A program made the position numbers and the translations under genes. Of a DNA stretch of 64,000 bases, positions 25,428-34,484 are shown in pieces. The stretch comes from Streptomyces pseudovenezuelae (lineage in GTDB: Bacteria; Actinomycetota; Actinomycetes; Streptomycetales; Streptomycetaceae), in NCBI RefSeq assembly GCF_001513955.1, contig NZ_KQ948145.1:88187-152186 (forward strand), in the 5' to 3' direction. The notes under the pieces were generated by a model. The model was not told the origin of the DNA. It was given only the letters and a program-made list of their open reading frames with translations, and searched no databases. The first letter of the stretch is position 1. Each line of letters begins with the position of its first letter.

Positions 25428-26447
25428 TCACGCGGTCCGTTTGCGGGCGGTGGTCTTCTTGGCCGCCGTCTTCTTCGCCGTCGTCGTCTTCTTGGCGGCG
25501 GTCTTCTTCGTCCCCTGTGACGACTTCGCCGTGGTCTTCTTGGCGGCGGCCGTCTTCTTCGTCGTGGCGCTCCCGGCGGTCCTGGCGGTCGACTTCTTCC
25601 CGCCGGTCTGCTTCGGTGCCGTCCGCGCGGACTTCCGCTGCGGCAGCTGCCGGACCTCGCCCGGCTCCTCGCCGCGCGACTCCTTCGCGTCCCGCACGCT
25701 CTTCTCCAGCGCGGCCATGAGGTCGAGGACCTTGCCGCTGCGGGCCGGTTCCGGGGACTCCGGCGGGGCCTCGCCTGCGGCCTTCGCGGCGACGACCTCC
25801 TCCAGGGCCTCGCGGTACTCGTCGTGGAGTTCGTCGAGGTCGATCTCGCCGAGGGTGTCCATGAGGGCGTCGGCGAGGTCGAGTTCCTTGTCGCTGACGG
25901 TGACCTTGGTGTCGGGGGCGAGTCCCTCGGGCGCGCGGACCTCGTCCGGCCACAGCAGCCCGTGCAGGGCGATGGCGTCCTCGACCACCCGGAGCATGCC
26001 GAGGCGTTCGCGGCCGCGCAGCGCGTACTTGGCGATGGCCACCTTGTTGCTGCGCTTCAGCGCCTCCCTGAGCAGGGTGTACGGCTTGGCGGCGGGGGCG
26101 CCGCCCGCCTGGAGGTAGTACGCGGCGTCCATCTGGAGCGGGTCGATCCGGTCGCCCGGCACGAAGGCCACGATCTCGATCGTCCTCGCCGTGGGGAGCG
26201 GCAGATGAGACAGGTCCTCGTCGGTGATGGGGATGATCGTGCCGTCCGCGTCCTCGTAGCCCTTGCCGATCTCCGACTGGGTGACCTCGCGGTCCTCCAG
26301 TTCGCAGACCTTGCGGTAGCGGATGCGGCCCCCGTCCTCGGTGTGGATCTGGCGGAAGGAGATCGAGTGGCTCTCGGTGGCGTTCACCAGCTTGATCGGA
26401 ATGCTGACCAGGCCGAACGAGATGGCGCCGTTCCATATGGATCTCAC
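25428..26447 (-). CDS. ku: Ku end-joining protein with Lys/Ala-rich C-terminal tail
   Basis: A 339-residue bacterial Ku homodimer subunit that binds DNA double-strand ends for non-homologous end joining. The core starts IWNGAISFGLVSIPIKL, the classic bacterial Ku N-terminus, and extends to about residue 255. The tail from about 270 is a histone H1-like run of KKTAAKKTTA-type repeats, typical of actinobacteria, and should extend DNA contacts. The GTG at 26447 (VRSIWNG) is preferred, with AGAAAGGG upstream. It is divergent from the LigD-polymerase gene with 61 bp between, so both share a control region. Confidence 0.95.
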   Translation of the reverse strand: MRSIWNGAISFGLVSIPIKLVNATESHSISFRQIHTEDGGRIRYRKVCELEDREVTQSEIGKGYEDADGTIIPITDEDLSHLPLPTARTIEIVAFVPGDRIDPLQMDAAYYLQAGGAPAAKPYTLLREALKRSNKVAIAKYALRGRERLGMLRVVEDAIALHGLLWPDEVRAPEGLAPDTKVTVSDKELDLADALMDTLGEIDLDELHDEYREALEEVVAAKAAGEAPPESPEPARSGKVLDLMAALEKSVRDAKESRGEEPGEVRQLPQRKSARTAPKQTGGKKSTARTAGSATTKKTAAAKKTTAKSSQGTKKTAAKKTTTAKKTAAKKTTARKRTA

Positions 26448-26508
26448 CAGCGGAACCCTTTCTGGGGCATTGCACCTTTTCATCAGGTATGCGTGAGATT
26501 CTCATCGT

Positions 26509-27390
26509 ATGACGCCGATCACAGAGGTGGAGGGGCGACGGCTCGCGCTCAGCAATCTGGAGAAGGTGCTGTATCCGGCCACCGGCTTCACCAAGGGCGA
26601 GGTGCTGCACTACTACGCCACCGCCGCCGATGTCCTCCTCCCCCATCTGCGTGACCGTGCCGTCTCCTTCCTGCGCTACCCGGACGGTCCCGAGGGCCAG
26701 GTCTTCTTCACTAAGAACGTCCCCCCGGGTACGCCCGACTGGGTCACCACGGCCGAGGTCCCCCGCTCCGAGGGGCCGGCCCGGATGGTCCTGGTCCAGG
26801 ACCTGGCGAGCCTGATGTGGGCCGCCAACCTGGTGACCGAGTTCCACACCCACCAGTGGCTGGTCGACGCCCCCGAGGAGGCCGACCGCCTGGTCCTCGA
26901 CCTCGACCCGGGCGCGCCCGCGACGATCGTCGAGTGCTGCGAGGTCGCCCTGTGGCTCAGGGAGCGGCTGGCCGCGGACGGGATCGAGGCGTACCCGAAG
27001 ACCGCCGGGTCGAAGGGGCTGCATCTGCTGGCGGCGGTGCGGGGGGCGTCGTCCGACCAGGTGTCGGAGTACGCCAAGCAGCTCGCCGTGGAGGCGGAGC
27101 GGGCGATGCCGCGGCTGGCCCTGCACCGGATGACCCGCAGCCTGCGCCCGGGGAAGGTCTTCGTGGACTGGAGCCAGAACGCCGCCCGCAAGACCACGGC
27201 CACGCCGTACACGCTGCGGGCCAGGAGTCGCCCCCTGGTGTCGGCGCCGGTCACCTGGACGGAGGTCGGGGAGTGCACTGTCCCCGGCCGACTGTCCTTC
27301 CAGGCCGGAGACATGGGGCCTCGGCTGCAGGACTACGGTGATCTGCTGGACCCGTTGCTGGACAGTGGGCGGGCGTCACGGTTGCCGTAG
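26509..27390 (+). CDS. ligD: LigD-type DNA repair polymerase/primase (stand-alone polymerase domain)
   Basis: A 293-residue archaeo-eukaryotic primase-fold protein of the LigD polymerase family, which adds nucleotides, preferentially ribonucleotides, at broken ends in NHEJ. The catalytic acidic pair is D131 and D133 in LVLDLDPG, and the His-containing motif AGSKGLHLL with the third acidic segment VFVDWSQN follow. No ligase or phosphoesterase domain is present, so the ligase must be encoded elsewhere, as in other Streptomyces where LigD functions are split. It is divergent from ku. Confidence 0.93.
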   Translation: MTPITEVEGRRLALSNLEKVLYPATGFTKGEVLHYYATAADVLLPHLRDRAVSFLRYPDGPEGQVFFTKNVPPGTPDWVTTAEVPRSEGPARMVLVQDLASLMWAANLVTEFHTHQWLVDAPEEADRLVLDLDPGAPATIVECCEVALWLRERLAADGIEAYPKTAGSKGLHLLAAVRGASSDQVSEYAKQLAVEAERAMPRLALHRMTRSLRPGKVFVDWSQNAARKTTATPYTLRARSRPLVSAPVTWTEVGECTVPGRLSFQAGDMGPRLQDYGDLLDPLLDSGRASRLP

Positions 27391-27417
27391 GCCGCGAGAC
27401 GGGGTGCCGGGGCGGGT

Positions 27418-27475
27418 CGGCCGGCGGCTGCGGACCGGTGGGGGCTTGTCGCGCGGTTCCCCGCGCCCCTGGGCG
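27418..27475. repeat. Dispersed GC-rich hairpin repeat, copy 2
   Basis: The reverse complement of copy 1's core (TCGCGCGGTTCCCCGCGCCCC, one mismatch) lies between the ligD stop and the NERD gene, in the convergent spacer. It is flanked by two copies of ACGGTGTTGAGACCTTTCC-like sequence (27487-27505 and 27548-27566, one mismatch), the second entering the NERD stop region. Confidence 0.6.
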
Positions 27476-27554
27476 GGCCGCGGTGCACGGTGTTGAGACC
27501 TTTCCGTCCCGCGCCCCTCGCGTCCCGCCCCGGGTGACCTCCGATGGACGGTGT

Positions 27555-28358
27555 TCAGACCTTTCCCCACGTATGCCGGTCGCGGGCCATCGCGTGCAGG
27601 GCCTCCACGTCCGCCGGCTTGAGGACACCGCCCAGACGGGTGAGACCTTCCAGATCCGCGTCGCCGAGGACCCGGACCTCGCGGGGCGGGCGGGTGAGAG
27701 CCACTCCGGAGGGGCCGACGAGGACCAGGACCGGGTGGACCTCGGCCGTCAGGGCGTAGGAGGCACGGTCGGCGTCGGCGCGGACGCGGCGCAGCAGCGG
27801 CTGTGGGTCGCGGCGGCCGAGGGCGACCATCGGGTCGGCGACGGTGACCCGCTGCTTGCGGGCGTACAGCGTGTGCACGGCGAACAGTCCCGCGGGTCCG
27901 ATCGCCAGATGGTGGATCCGGTCGCCGCCGGGGAGCGGCACGGAGTGCAGGGTGTGCCAGCCCGCGCCGTCGAGGCGGTCCAGTGCCTCGCCCGCGGTCT
28001 GCTCGGCCTCCAGCGCGCGCTGCCGGGGATCGCGGCGGATCCGGTGCGCGGGCCCGGGGTCCCGGTCCAGGGCGATCTGGAGGGCCTCGCCGGGCCGGTT
28101 GGGCGCGAGGTCGTCGTCCGGGTGGAGGGAGAGCCGGGCCAGCTCGGCGGGCGTCGGCACCGGGGGCGGGCCCACGACCACCCGGCCGGTCAGGAAGGGT
28201 CCGAGGACATCGAGCACATCCTCTCTGCGGTCCTCGCTCAGCAGATTGATCCGGGCCGCCTCACGGTCGTACCAGGCGATGTTCCTGCCGTTCGTGAGGC
28301 AGACGTACAGCCGCTCCTGACCATGGCGCCAGGTCGGCACGACGCGCAGTCCGCTCAT
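27555..28358 (-). CDS. NERD-domain (nuclease-related) protein
   Basis: A 267-residue protein with a NERD domain in the middle (about residues 115-215; GWHTLHSVPLPGGDRIHHLA and IGPAGLFAVHT). NERD domains have a restriction-endonuclease-like fold, and are proposed to process nucleic acids. The first 100 residues are an N-terminal region of mixed strands without known match; the end is a short helical segment. The gene is convergent with ligD and close to ku, so a DNA-repair link is tempting but unproven. It is divergent from the phosphatase gene at 28428. Confidence 0.82.
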   Translation of the reverse strand: MSGLRVVPTWRHGQERLYVCLTNGRNIAWYDREAARINLLSEDRREDVLDVLGPFLTGRVVVGPPPVPTPAELARLSLHPDDDLAPNRPGEALQIALDRDPGPAHRIRRDPRQRALEAEQTAGEALDRLDGAGWHTLHSVPLPGGDRIHHLAIGPAGLFAVHTLYARKQRVTVADPMVALGRRDPQPLLRRVRADADRASYALTAEVHPVLVLVGPSGVALTRPPREVRVLGDADLEGLTRLGGVLKPADVEALHAMARDRHTWGKV

Positions 28359-28427
28359 GCACCATCACCCCATGGACCATGGGAACAGGCGGGGTGCTGC
28401 GCAGGCAAGAAGCCGGTTACCTTTGGG

Positions 28428-28985
28428 GTGAGTCGCAAGGAGTTGCAGGGCTTGGCGCAGGGGCTTGGGGAGGCGCTGTTGCGGACCCGCAGGAAGCAAC
28501 CCGAGGTACCGGCTCCGGACCGGGCGTGGGACGAGATCGTGCCCGGCCTGTGGATGGGCGGACACGAGTTCCGGGGCCTTTCCGGGCAACGGGAGTTCGC
28601 CGTCGTACGGGCCGAGTTCGAGGTCGTGCAGACGCTGTTGCGACTGCCGGGCCACGGTCCCGATCCCGGTGTCGAGCACCATGTGTGGCCGATTCCGGAC
28701 GGTCCGCTGGACGGGACCCAGCTCGCCGGCGTGATGCGCCTGGCACAGGCCGCGAGCGACGCACTGGACGAGGGCCGCAAGGTCCTCGTCCGCTGTTACC
28801 ACGGCTACAACCGCTCGGGCCTGGTCGTCGCCCACGCCCTGGTCCGCAGGGGTTACACGGCCGACGCGGCGATCCGGCTGATCCGGGGCCGGCGCTCGCC
28901 GTGGGCGCTGCACAACGAGCTGTTCGTCGAGTACCTGAAGGCGGGCCTGTCGACGGCCCGGCTGCTGGAGGAGCTGACCGAGTAG
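28428..28985 (+). CDS. Dual-specificity/tyrosine phosphatase-like protein
   Basis: A 185-residue protein of the DSP/PTP superfamily. The signature C-x5-R is intact: C123 and R129 in RCYHGYNRSG, followed by LVVAHALV. A candidate general acid is D91 in IPDGPLDG. The residue before the catalytic Cys is Arg rather than the usual His. The GTG at 28428 is used; there is no obvious ribosome site, so a leaderless transcript or an internal start is possible. The 69-bp spacer from the divergent NERD gene is the likely promoter. Confidence 0.8.
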   Translation: MSRKELQGLAQGLGEALLRTRRKQPEVPAPDRAWDEIVPGLWMGGHEFRGLSGQREFAVVRAEFEVVQTLLRLPGHGPDPGVEHHVWPIPDGPLDGTQLAGVMRLAQAASDALDEGRKVLVRCYHGYNRSGLVVAHALVRRGYTADAAIRLIRGRRSPWALHNELFVEYLKAGLSTARLLEELTE

Positions 28986-29078
28986 GGCCGCCCGGGCCCA
29001 CCGGACGGCAAAAAGGACTTCCGTACGAATAATGTGTACGGGGCCGACACCCCGATCGGCCCCGACCCCAGGAGCACA

Positions 29079-29810
29079 GTGCCACCCGCCCGCCGCGTCC
29101 CCCGTACGGCCCGCGCCGCAGCCGCCGTCGCCCTGCTGCTCTCGGCCGCGGCGGGCTGCGGGGACGCGGGCGACCTGGTGGGCGCGGGCTCCACACCGAC
29201 CGCGATCAGCCCCGACCGGCTGTGGCCGCGGCTGACGCCCGCCTCCAGCCCGGCCTTCGAGATCGGCGAGGTGGACTCGGAGGTCGTGGCCGGCGTCTCC
29301 GTGCCGGGCGACGACCTGCGCGCGGTGGACCCGGTCGCGCTCGTACGCGCCGAGATCAAGGCGGAGCCCGGCAGCTACTCCAAAGGGGGGTACGTCGAGA
29401 CGGCCCGCCGGATGGCCGACTGCGGGAAGCCGGGGGCGGCGGGCGAGCGGTGCCCGGTCCTGCGGCCGTACTACCGCGACCTGACCGGTGACGGGCACAA
29501 GGACCTGACGCTGGGTTTCCGGCAGCTGCCCGGCAATGTCACCGCGGTACGGGTCTACACCGTGGAGATGCACAGGCTCGTGCGGGTCATGCACTGGGAG
29601 GACGCGGTCAGCGGGGTCGAGCTGGCCGGGCGGTCGGTGATCATCCGTTCGCCGTCCGAGGTGGCCGGATACGAATACCGCCTCCAGTGGACCTGGGACC
29701 CGCAGCAGAAGTCGATGCTGCTCACCCACGACGAGATGCTGCGCACCGGCAGCCGTGCCCTCGGGGACGCGCCGCGCCCGGCGCCCCGCTCGTCCGCGAG
29801 CTCGCGATGA
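29079..29810 (+). CDS. Lipoprotein preceding a sensor kinase
   Basis: A 243-residue predicted lipoprotein. The signal peptide ends in SAAAGC (lipidated Cys about residue 27). The mature part has an acidic, calcium-loop-like segment DLTGDGHKDLTL (about 145-156) and the strand-rich sequence of a small extracytoplasmic domain. The GTG at 29079 follows AGGAGCAC. It overlaps the downstream histidine-kinase gene by 4 bp (ATGA), implying tight coupling. By analogy with CseA-CseC it may be an accessory sensor that modulates the kinase; no response regulator gene is adjacent. Confidence 0.8.
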   Translation: MPPARRVPRTARAAAAVALLLSAAAGCGDAGDLVGAGSTPTAISPDRLWPRLTPASSPAFEIGEVDSEVVAGVSVPGDDLRAVDPVALVRAEIKAEPGSYSKGGYVETARRMADCGKPGAAGERCPVLRPYYRDLTGDGHKDLTLGFRQLPGNVTAVRVYTVEMHRLVRVMHWEDAVSGVELAGRSVIIRSPSEVAGYEYRLQWTWDPQQKSMLLTHDEMLRTGSRALGDAPRPAPRSSASSR

Positions 29811-31042
29811 GACTCGCCCTGCCCCGCTGGTCCGGCACGCTGGCCGTGAAGGCCGCCGTGTTCATCACCGTGATGTGCTGCGCGCTGGCCGCGCTGCTCG
29901 GTGTCCTCGTGCATGTCTCGGTGACGAACCAGACCGTGGGCGAGGCCCGTGACCTGGCGCTGAGCCGGCTGCGGGAGGCGACCGCGGCGTACGAGGCCGG
30001 GGACACCCTGGAGTGGGACGCGGGCGTGGATCCGCCGGACCTGCCGGAGTCGCTGCGGGCCCTCGCGGTGGCCGGGGACCGCGGCACGATGGTCGGTGCG
30101 CACCGCGGTCGCCCCGCCATGTGGGCGGCGGGGCCGGTGGACGGCAACCGGGCGCTGGCCGTGGAGGTCGACTACTCGCAGGGCGCGCGGACGATCGCGG
30201 GCCTGGACCGGGCGATCCTGTGGTCCTCGGCGCTGGCGATCACGGCGACGCTGCTGGTGGGGGCGTTCGCGGTCACCCGGGTGACGAAACGGCTGCACAC
30301 GACCGCGCGGGTGGCCCGGCGGATCACCGCGGGCGACCTCGACGCGCGGGTCGACGATCCCCGTACGAAGGACGCGTCGCGGCCGCAGGACGAGGTGGCC
30401 GCGGTGGCCGCCGCGCTGGACTCCATGGCGGGGTCCCTGCAGGGGAAGCTGCTGAGCGAGCAGCGGTTCACCGCGGATGTGGCGCACGAGTTGCGGACGC
30501 CGTTGACGGGGCTGCACGCGGCGGCCGAGCTGTTGCCGCCGGGCCGGCCGACCGAGCTGGTGCGGGACCGGGTGGCCGCCTTGCGGACGCTGACGGAGGA
30601 CCTGCTGGAGATCTCGCGGCTGGACACGGGCCGGGAGACGGTGGAGCTGGACACGGAGCGCCTGGCCGCGGTGGCCGAGCGGGTGGTGCGGGCCTCCGGG
30701 ACCGACACCGAGGTCGTCGTCGTACGGGATCTCGCCGTGGAGACGGACCGGCGGCGGCTGGAGCGGGTGCTGGGGAATCTGGTGGCCAACGCGCACCGGC
30801 ACGGCCGGGGGCCGGTGTCGGTGACGGTCGACGGGGCGGAGGTGCGCGTTCGGGACCACGGGGACGGCTTTCCGGAGTACCTCGTCTCGCACGGGCCGCA
30901 GCGCTTCCGTACGGAGGGCGGGGCCCGGGGGCACGGGCTGGGGCTGACCATCGCGGTGGGGCAGGCGGAGGTGCTGGGAGCGCGGCTCTCGTTCTCCAAC
31001 GCGGACGACGGCGGGGCGGTCGCGACTCTGACGTTGCGGTAG
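29807..31042 (+). CDS. Sensor histidine kinase
   Basis: A 411-residue membrane kinase. TM1 is at about 13-37, an extracytoplasmic loop of about 100 residues follows, TM2 is at 137-157, then a HAMP linker (158-215), a HisKA domain with phosphoacceptor H227 in VAHELRTPL, and an HATPase_c domain with LGNLVANAHRHG (N box) and GHGLGLTIA (G2 box). The catalytic machinery looks intact. It is translationally coupled to the lipoprotein gene before it, but no receiver-domain gene lies next to it, so its regulator is encoded elsewhere. Confidence 0.9.
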   Translation: MRLALPRWSGTLAVKAAVFITVMCCALAALLGVLVHVSVTNQTVGEARDLALSRLREATAAYEAGDTLEWDAGVDPPDLPESLRALAVAGDRGTMVGAHRGRPAMWAAGPVDGNRALAVEVDYSQGARTIAGLDRAILWSSALAITATLLVGAFAVTRVTKRLHTTARVARRITAGDLDARVDDPRTKDASRPQDEVAAVAAALDSMAGSLQGKLLSEQRFTADVAHELRTPLTGLHAAAELLPPGRPTELVRDRVAALRTLTEDLLEISRLDTGRETVELDTERLAAVAERVVRASGTDTEVVVVRDLAVETDRRRLERVLGNLVANAHRHGRGPVSVTVDGAEVRVRDHGDGFPEYLVSHGPQRFRTEGGARGHGLGLTIAVGQAEVLGARLSFSNADDGGAVATLTLR

Positions 31043-31139
31043 GTCCTTCTCCTATGGCCCATCTGAAAGGGCGACCGGTCCGCCCGCCTCCTAACGTGGC
31101 GAACAGTCAGGTTCGCACCCCCCTCACGGAGGTCCCCCC

Positions 31140-31544
31140 ATGTCCCTGCGCTCCCGTCTCCCCATAGCCGTCGCCGCCTGCGCCCTCGCCGTCACCGCCC
31201 TCGCCACGCCGGCCGTCGCCGGCGACGAGTGGGGCAGTGACTCCCCGAGCGCCTCGGGAAACCACCAGAACCAGGGTCAGGGTCAGAGTCAGGGTCAGGG
31301 TCAGCACCCACGCCTGTACCGGGGTGTGGTGACGGCCAGTTCGCTGGCGCTGCGCAGCGCGCCGAACCGGGGCGGGCAGATCATCCGATGGGCCGAACGG
31401 GGCGAGGTCGTCTCCATCTTCTGCAGGACCAACGGCCAGAACATCCAGGGAAACCGCCAGTGGTACCTCCTCACGGACGGCACCTGGGCCTGGGGTTCGG
31501 CCCGGTACATCCGGACCACCGGGACCACGCCACGCTGGTGCTGA
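31140..31544 (+). CDS. Secreted SH3-like domain protein
   Basis: A 134-residue exported protein. A signal peptide (1-27, ending TPAVAG) is followed by a short Gln/Gly/Ser linker (encoded by a CAGGGT-type hexamer repeat) and a bacterial SH3-like domain (about 60-134) with the LALRSAPNRGGQII and WYLLTDGTWAWGSARYI segments. Such domains bind peptidoglycan or peptides. Two cysteines (near 96 and at the C-terminus) may form a disulfide. It is preceded by a 97-bp spacer, so it probably has its own promoter. Confidence 0.8.
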   Translation: MSLRSRLPIAVAACALAVTALATPAVAGDEWGSDSPSASGNHQNQGQGQSQGQGQHPRLYRGVVTASSLALRSAPNRGGQIIRWAERGEVVSIFCRTNGQNIQGNRQWYLLTDGTWAWGSARYIRTTGTTPRWC

Positions 31545-31596
31545 CATCCCGCGCGGGCTAGGCAGACATCACGTCCGATTTGGGTAAGTTCCGGAC

Positions 31597-32958
31597 ATGA
31601 CCAAGGCCGGAACCACCGTGGCCCCCGCGGACACCTCCGCTCGCGCGGTACGCCTGCCCCATCGCCGTGGCATCGAACTGGCTCTCATCGTCCTCGCCGT
31701 CCTGCTGTCGGTGTACGGCTACTGCGCTGTCGGCCTCGCCAGAAACGGCACCGTCCCGCCCGGCGCCGCCGGTTACGGCGCCGGGCTCGGTGTGCTCGCG
31801 CTCCTCGCCCATCTGGCGGTGCGGCTGCGGGCGCGGGCGGCCGATCCGCTCCTGCTGCCCATCGGCGTGCTGCTCAACGGCCTGGGCCTGGTGCTGATCT
31901 ACCGGCTCGACCTGGAGACACCCGGCGACCGCGCGGCCCCCACCCAGCTCGTGTGGTCGACGGTCGGGGTGGCCCTGTTCATCGTGGTCGTCCTGATGCT
32001 GCGCGACCACCGCGTGCTCCAGCGGTACGCCTACGTCTGTGTCGCCGCCGCGCTCGCCCTGCTGACCCTCCCGATCCTCTTCCCCGCCGTGAACGGCGCC
32101 CGGATCTGGATCAGGATCGCCGGGTTCTCCATCCAGCCGGGCGAGTTCGCCAAGGTGCTGCTGGCGGTGTTCTTCGCCGCGTACCTCGCTACCAACCGGA
32201 ACGCGCTGGCGTACACGGGCCGACGCTTCTGGGGCCTGCAACTGCCCACCGGGCGGGTCCTCGGTCCCCTCCTCGCCATCTGGCTGATCAGCGTCGGGGT
32301 CCTGGTCCTGGAGCGGGACCTCGGCACCTCGCTGCTGTTCTTCGGGCTGTTCGTGGTCCTGCTCTACGTCGCCACCGGGCTCACCGGCTGGATCGCGCTG
32401 GGCCTGCTGCTGGCCGCCGTCGGCGCCTTCGCCGTGGGCTGGCTGGAACCGCACGTGCACACCAGGGTGGAGGACTGGCTCCATCCGTTCGCGTCGATCG
32501 AGGCGGGCCAGGGGCCGAACCAGCTCGCGCAGTCCTTGTTCGCCTTCGCGGCGGGCGGGGTCCTCGGCACCGGACTGGGACTCGGCCACTCCGTCCTGAT
32601 CGGCTTCGCCGCGAAGTCCGACTTCATCCTGGCGACGGCCGGAGAGGAACTGGGCCTGGCCGGCCTGTCCGCGATCTTCCTGCTGTACGCCCTGCTCGTG
32701 GAGCGCGGCTACCGGGCGGGCCTCGCCCTGCGCGACCCCTTCGGACGGCTCCTGGCGATCGGCCTCGCCTCGATCGTCGCGCTCCAGGTGTTCGTGATCG
32801 CGGGCGGGGTCGGCGGCCTGATCCCGCTCACCGGCATGGCGATGCCGTTCCTCGCGCAGGGCGGCTCGTCGGTCGTCACCAACTGGGCGATCGTCGCCCT
32901 GCTGATCAGGGTGAGCGACTCGGCCCGCGGCCCGTACGACGACAAGGAGACCCCGTGA
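31597..32958 (+). CDS. SEDS-family peptidoglycan polymerase (FtsW/RodA/SpoVE-like)
   Basis: A 453-residue polytopic membrane protein with about ten hydrophobic segments. It keeps the SEDS hallmarks: NGARIWIRIAGFSIQPGEF (about residues 165-183), the conserved Asp of LERDLGTSLLFF (about 237) required for glycosyltransferase activity, and the C-terminal GLIPLTGMAMPFLAQGGSS. It overlaps the following class B PBP gene by 4 bp, so the two form a cognate polymerase/transpeptidase pair. In S. coelicolor a SEDS-PBP pair in this chromosomal position is distinct from FtsW and RodA and linked to sporulation; that equivalence is from memory of synteny. Confidence 0.92.
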   Translation: MTKAGTTVAPADTSARAVRLPHRRGIELALIVLAVLLSVYGYCAVGLARNGTVPPGAAGYGAGLGVLALLAHLAVRLRARAADPLLLPIGVLLNGLGLVLIYRLDLETPGDRAAPTQLVWSTVGVALFIVVVLMLRDHRVLQRYAYVCVAAALALLTLPILFPAVNGARIWIRIAGFSIQPGEFAKVLLAVFFAAYLATNRNALAYTGRRFWGLQLPTGRVLGPLLAIWLISVGVLVLERDLGTSLLFFGLFVVLLYVATGLTGWIALGLLLAAVGAFAVGWLEPHVHTRVEDWLHPFASIEAGQGPNQLAQSLFAFAAGGVLGTGLGLGHSVLIGFAAKSDFILATAGEELGLAGLSAIFLLYALLVERGYRAGLALRDPFGRLLAIGLASIVALQVFVIAGGVGGLIPLTGMAMPFLAQGGSSVVTNWAIVALLIRVSDSARGPYDDKETP

Positions 32959-34439
32959 CGACACGAGGCCCCGGCATGACCCGCTACATCCGGCACGCCG
33001 CCTGCTTCTGCGCCCTGCTGCTCATGGCACTCCTCGTCAACGCCACCCGCGTCCAGGTCTTCCAGGCCCACACCCACGACACGAACCCGGCCAACCGCCG
33101 CGAGAACATCGCCCGTTACGGCCGCGAGCGCGGCGACATCCTGGTCGGCGGGCGGCCGGTCACCGGGTCCCGGGACACCGGGGAGCAGCTGCGCTACGAA
33201 CGGACGTACCGGGACGGCCCGTTGTACGCGCCGGTGACCGGCTTCGCCTCGCAGGAGTACGGCACGACCCTGCTGGAGCACACCGAGGACCCGGTGCTGT
33301 CCGGCTCGGACCCGATGCTGACGCCGTTCCCGCTGTGGAACGACTTCACCAGGAGACGCAACCCGGGCGGAGACGTCGTCACCACGCTCGACGAGGCCGC
33401 GCAGCGGGCGGCCTACCGTGGGCTCGCCGGGCGCAAGGGCGCGGTGGCGGCCCTGGAACCGGCGACCGGACGCGTTCTCGCGCTGGTGTCCTCGCCGTCG
33501 TACGACCCGGGGGTGCTGTCGGGCAACAGCTCCGGCGTGGGCCGCTCCTGGACGTGGCTCAACGCCAACCCGGACAAGCCGATGCTCAACCGGGCGGCGC
33601 GGCAGACCTATCCGCCGGGCTCGACGTTCAAGGTGGTCACCGCGGCGGCCGCGCTGGACTCGGGGGTGATCAGGGACCTGGACGCGCCGACCGACTCGCC
33701 GGCGCCGTACACCCTGCCCGGCACCACCACCTCGCTCAGCAACGAGTCCGACGGCTGTGAGGACCTGTCCCTGCGGGAGGCGTTCCGGTGGTCGTGCAAC
33801 ACGGTGTTCGCGAAGCTCGGGGTGGACGTGGGGGTGCGGGACATGACGGCCACCGCGCGCGCCTTCGGCTTCAACGACGACGCGCTGCGGATCCCCTTCT
33901 CTGTGGCCCGCAGCACCTTCGACCCGAGCGTCGACAGGGCGCAGCTGGCCCTGTCGTCGATCGGCCAGTACAACACCCGCGCGACCCCGCTCCAGATGGC
34001 CATGGTCTCGGCGGCCGTCGCCGACGGCGGGAAGATCCGCACGCCGTATCTGGTGGAGCGGACCACCACGGCCGGGGGAAGCATCGTGGACACGGCGGGC
34101 CCGCGTCCGGAACGGCAGGCGATGTCCCCGGCCACGGCCGCCGCCCTGAAGGAGCTCATGACCCAGGTGGTGACCGAGGGCACCGGCACCAACGCGGCCA
34201 TCCCGGGCGCGATCGTCGGCGGCAAGACCGGCACCGCGCAGCACGGCATCGGCAACGCCGGAATGCCGTACGCCTGGTTCGTGGCGTGGGCGCAGGGTGA
34301 GCGGGACGTGCAGCCCGAGGTCGCGGTGGCCGTGGTGGTGGAGGACGCGTCGGCGGTCCGGGGGGACATCACCGGGGGCGGGGTGGCGGCGCCGATCGCG
34401 CGGGCGGTGATGAAGGCGGTGCTCAACTCCAAGGAGTGA
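32955..34439 (+). CDS. Class B penicillin-binding protein (transpeptidase)
   Basis: A 494-residue membrane-anchored transpeptidase. One N-terminal membrane segment (about 13-31) precedes a short pedestal and the catalytic domain with S223-x-x-K226 (GSTFK), S279-C-N and K423-T-G (GGKTGTAQ). The GTG at 32955 overlaps the SEDS stop (GTGA) and has AAGGAG before it, better than the ATG at 32976. It cross-links glycan strands made by the SEDS partner. The N-terminal region is much shorter than in PBP2/FtsI, as in actinobacterial PbpA. Confidence 0.93.
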   Translation: MTTRGPGMTRYIRHAACFCALLLMALLVNATRVQVFQAHTHDTNPANRRENIARYGRERGDILVGGRPVTGSRDTGEQLRYERTYRDGPLYAPVTGFASQEYGTTLLEHTEDPVLSGSDPMLTPFPLWNDFTRRRNPGGDVVTTLDEAAQRAAYRGLAGRKGAVAALEPATGRVLALVSSPSYDPGVLSGNSSGVGRSWTWLNANPDKPMLNRAARQTYPPGSTFKVVTAAAALDSGVIRDLDAPTDSPAPYTLPGTTTSLSNESDGCEDLSLREAFRWSCNTVFAKLGVDVGVRDMTATARAFGFNDDALRIPFSVARSTFDPSVDRAQLALSSIGQYNTRATPLQMAMVSAAVADGGKIRTPYLVERTTTAGGSIVDTAGPRPERQAMSPATAAALKELMTQVVTEGTGTNAAIPGAIVGGKTGTAQHGIGNAGMPYAWFVAWAQGERDVQPEVAVAVVVEDASAVRGDITGGGVAAPIARAVMKAVLNSKE

Positions 34440-34484
34440 GACAGGGGTTGAGGCCCGCCGGGCGACCGACCTACCGTTCGGTCC

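Noticed and set aside
29034..31042. A sigE-cse-like cluster
   Set aside because: Lipoprotein and kinase resemble CseA and CseC in order only; there is no adjacent response regulator or sigma gene in the expected positions.
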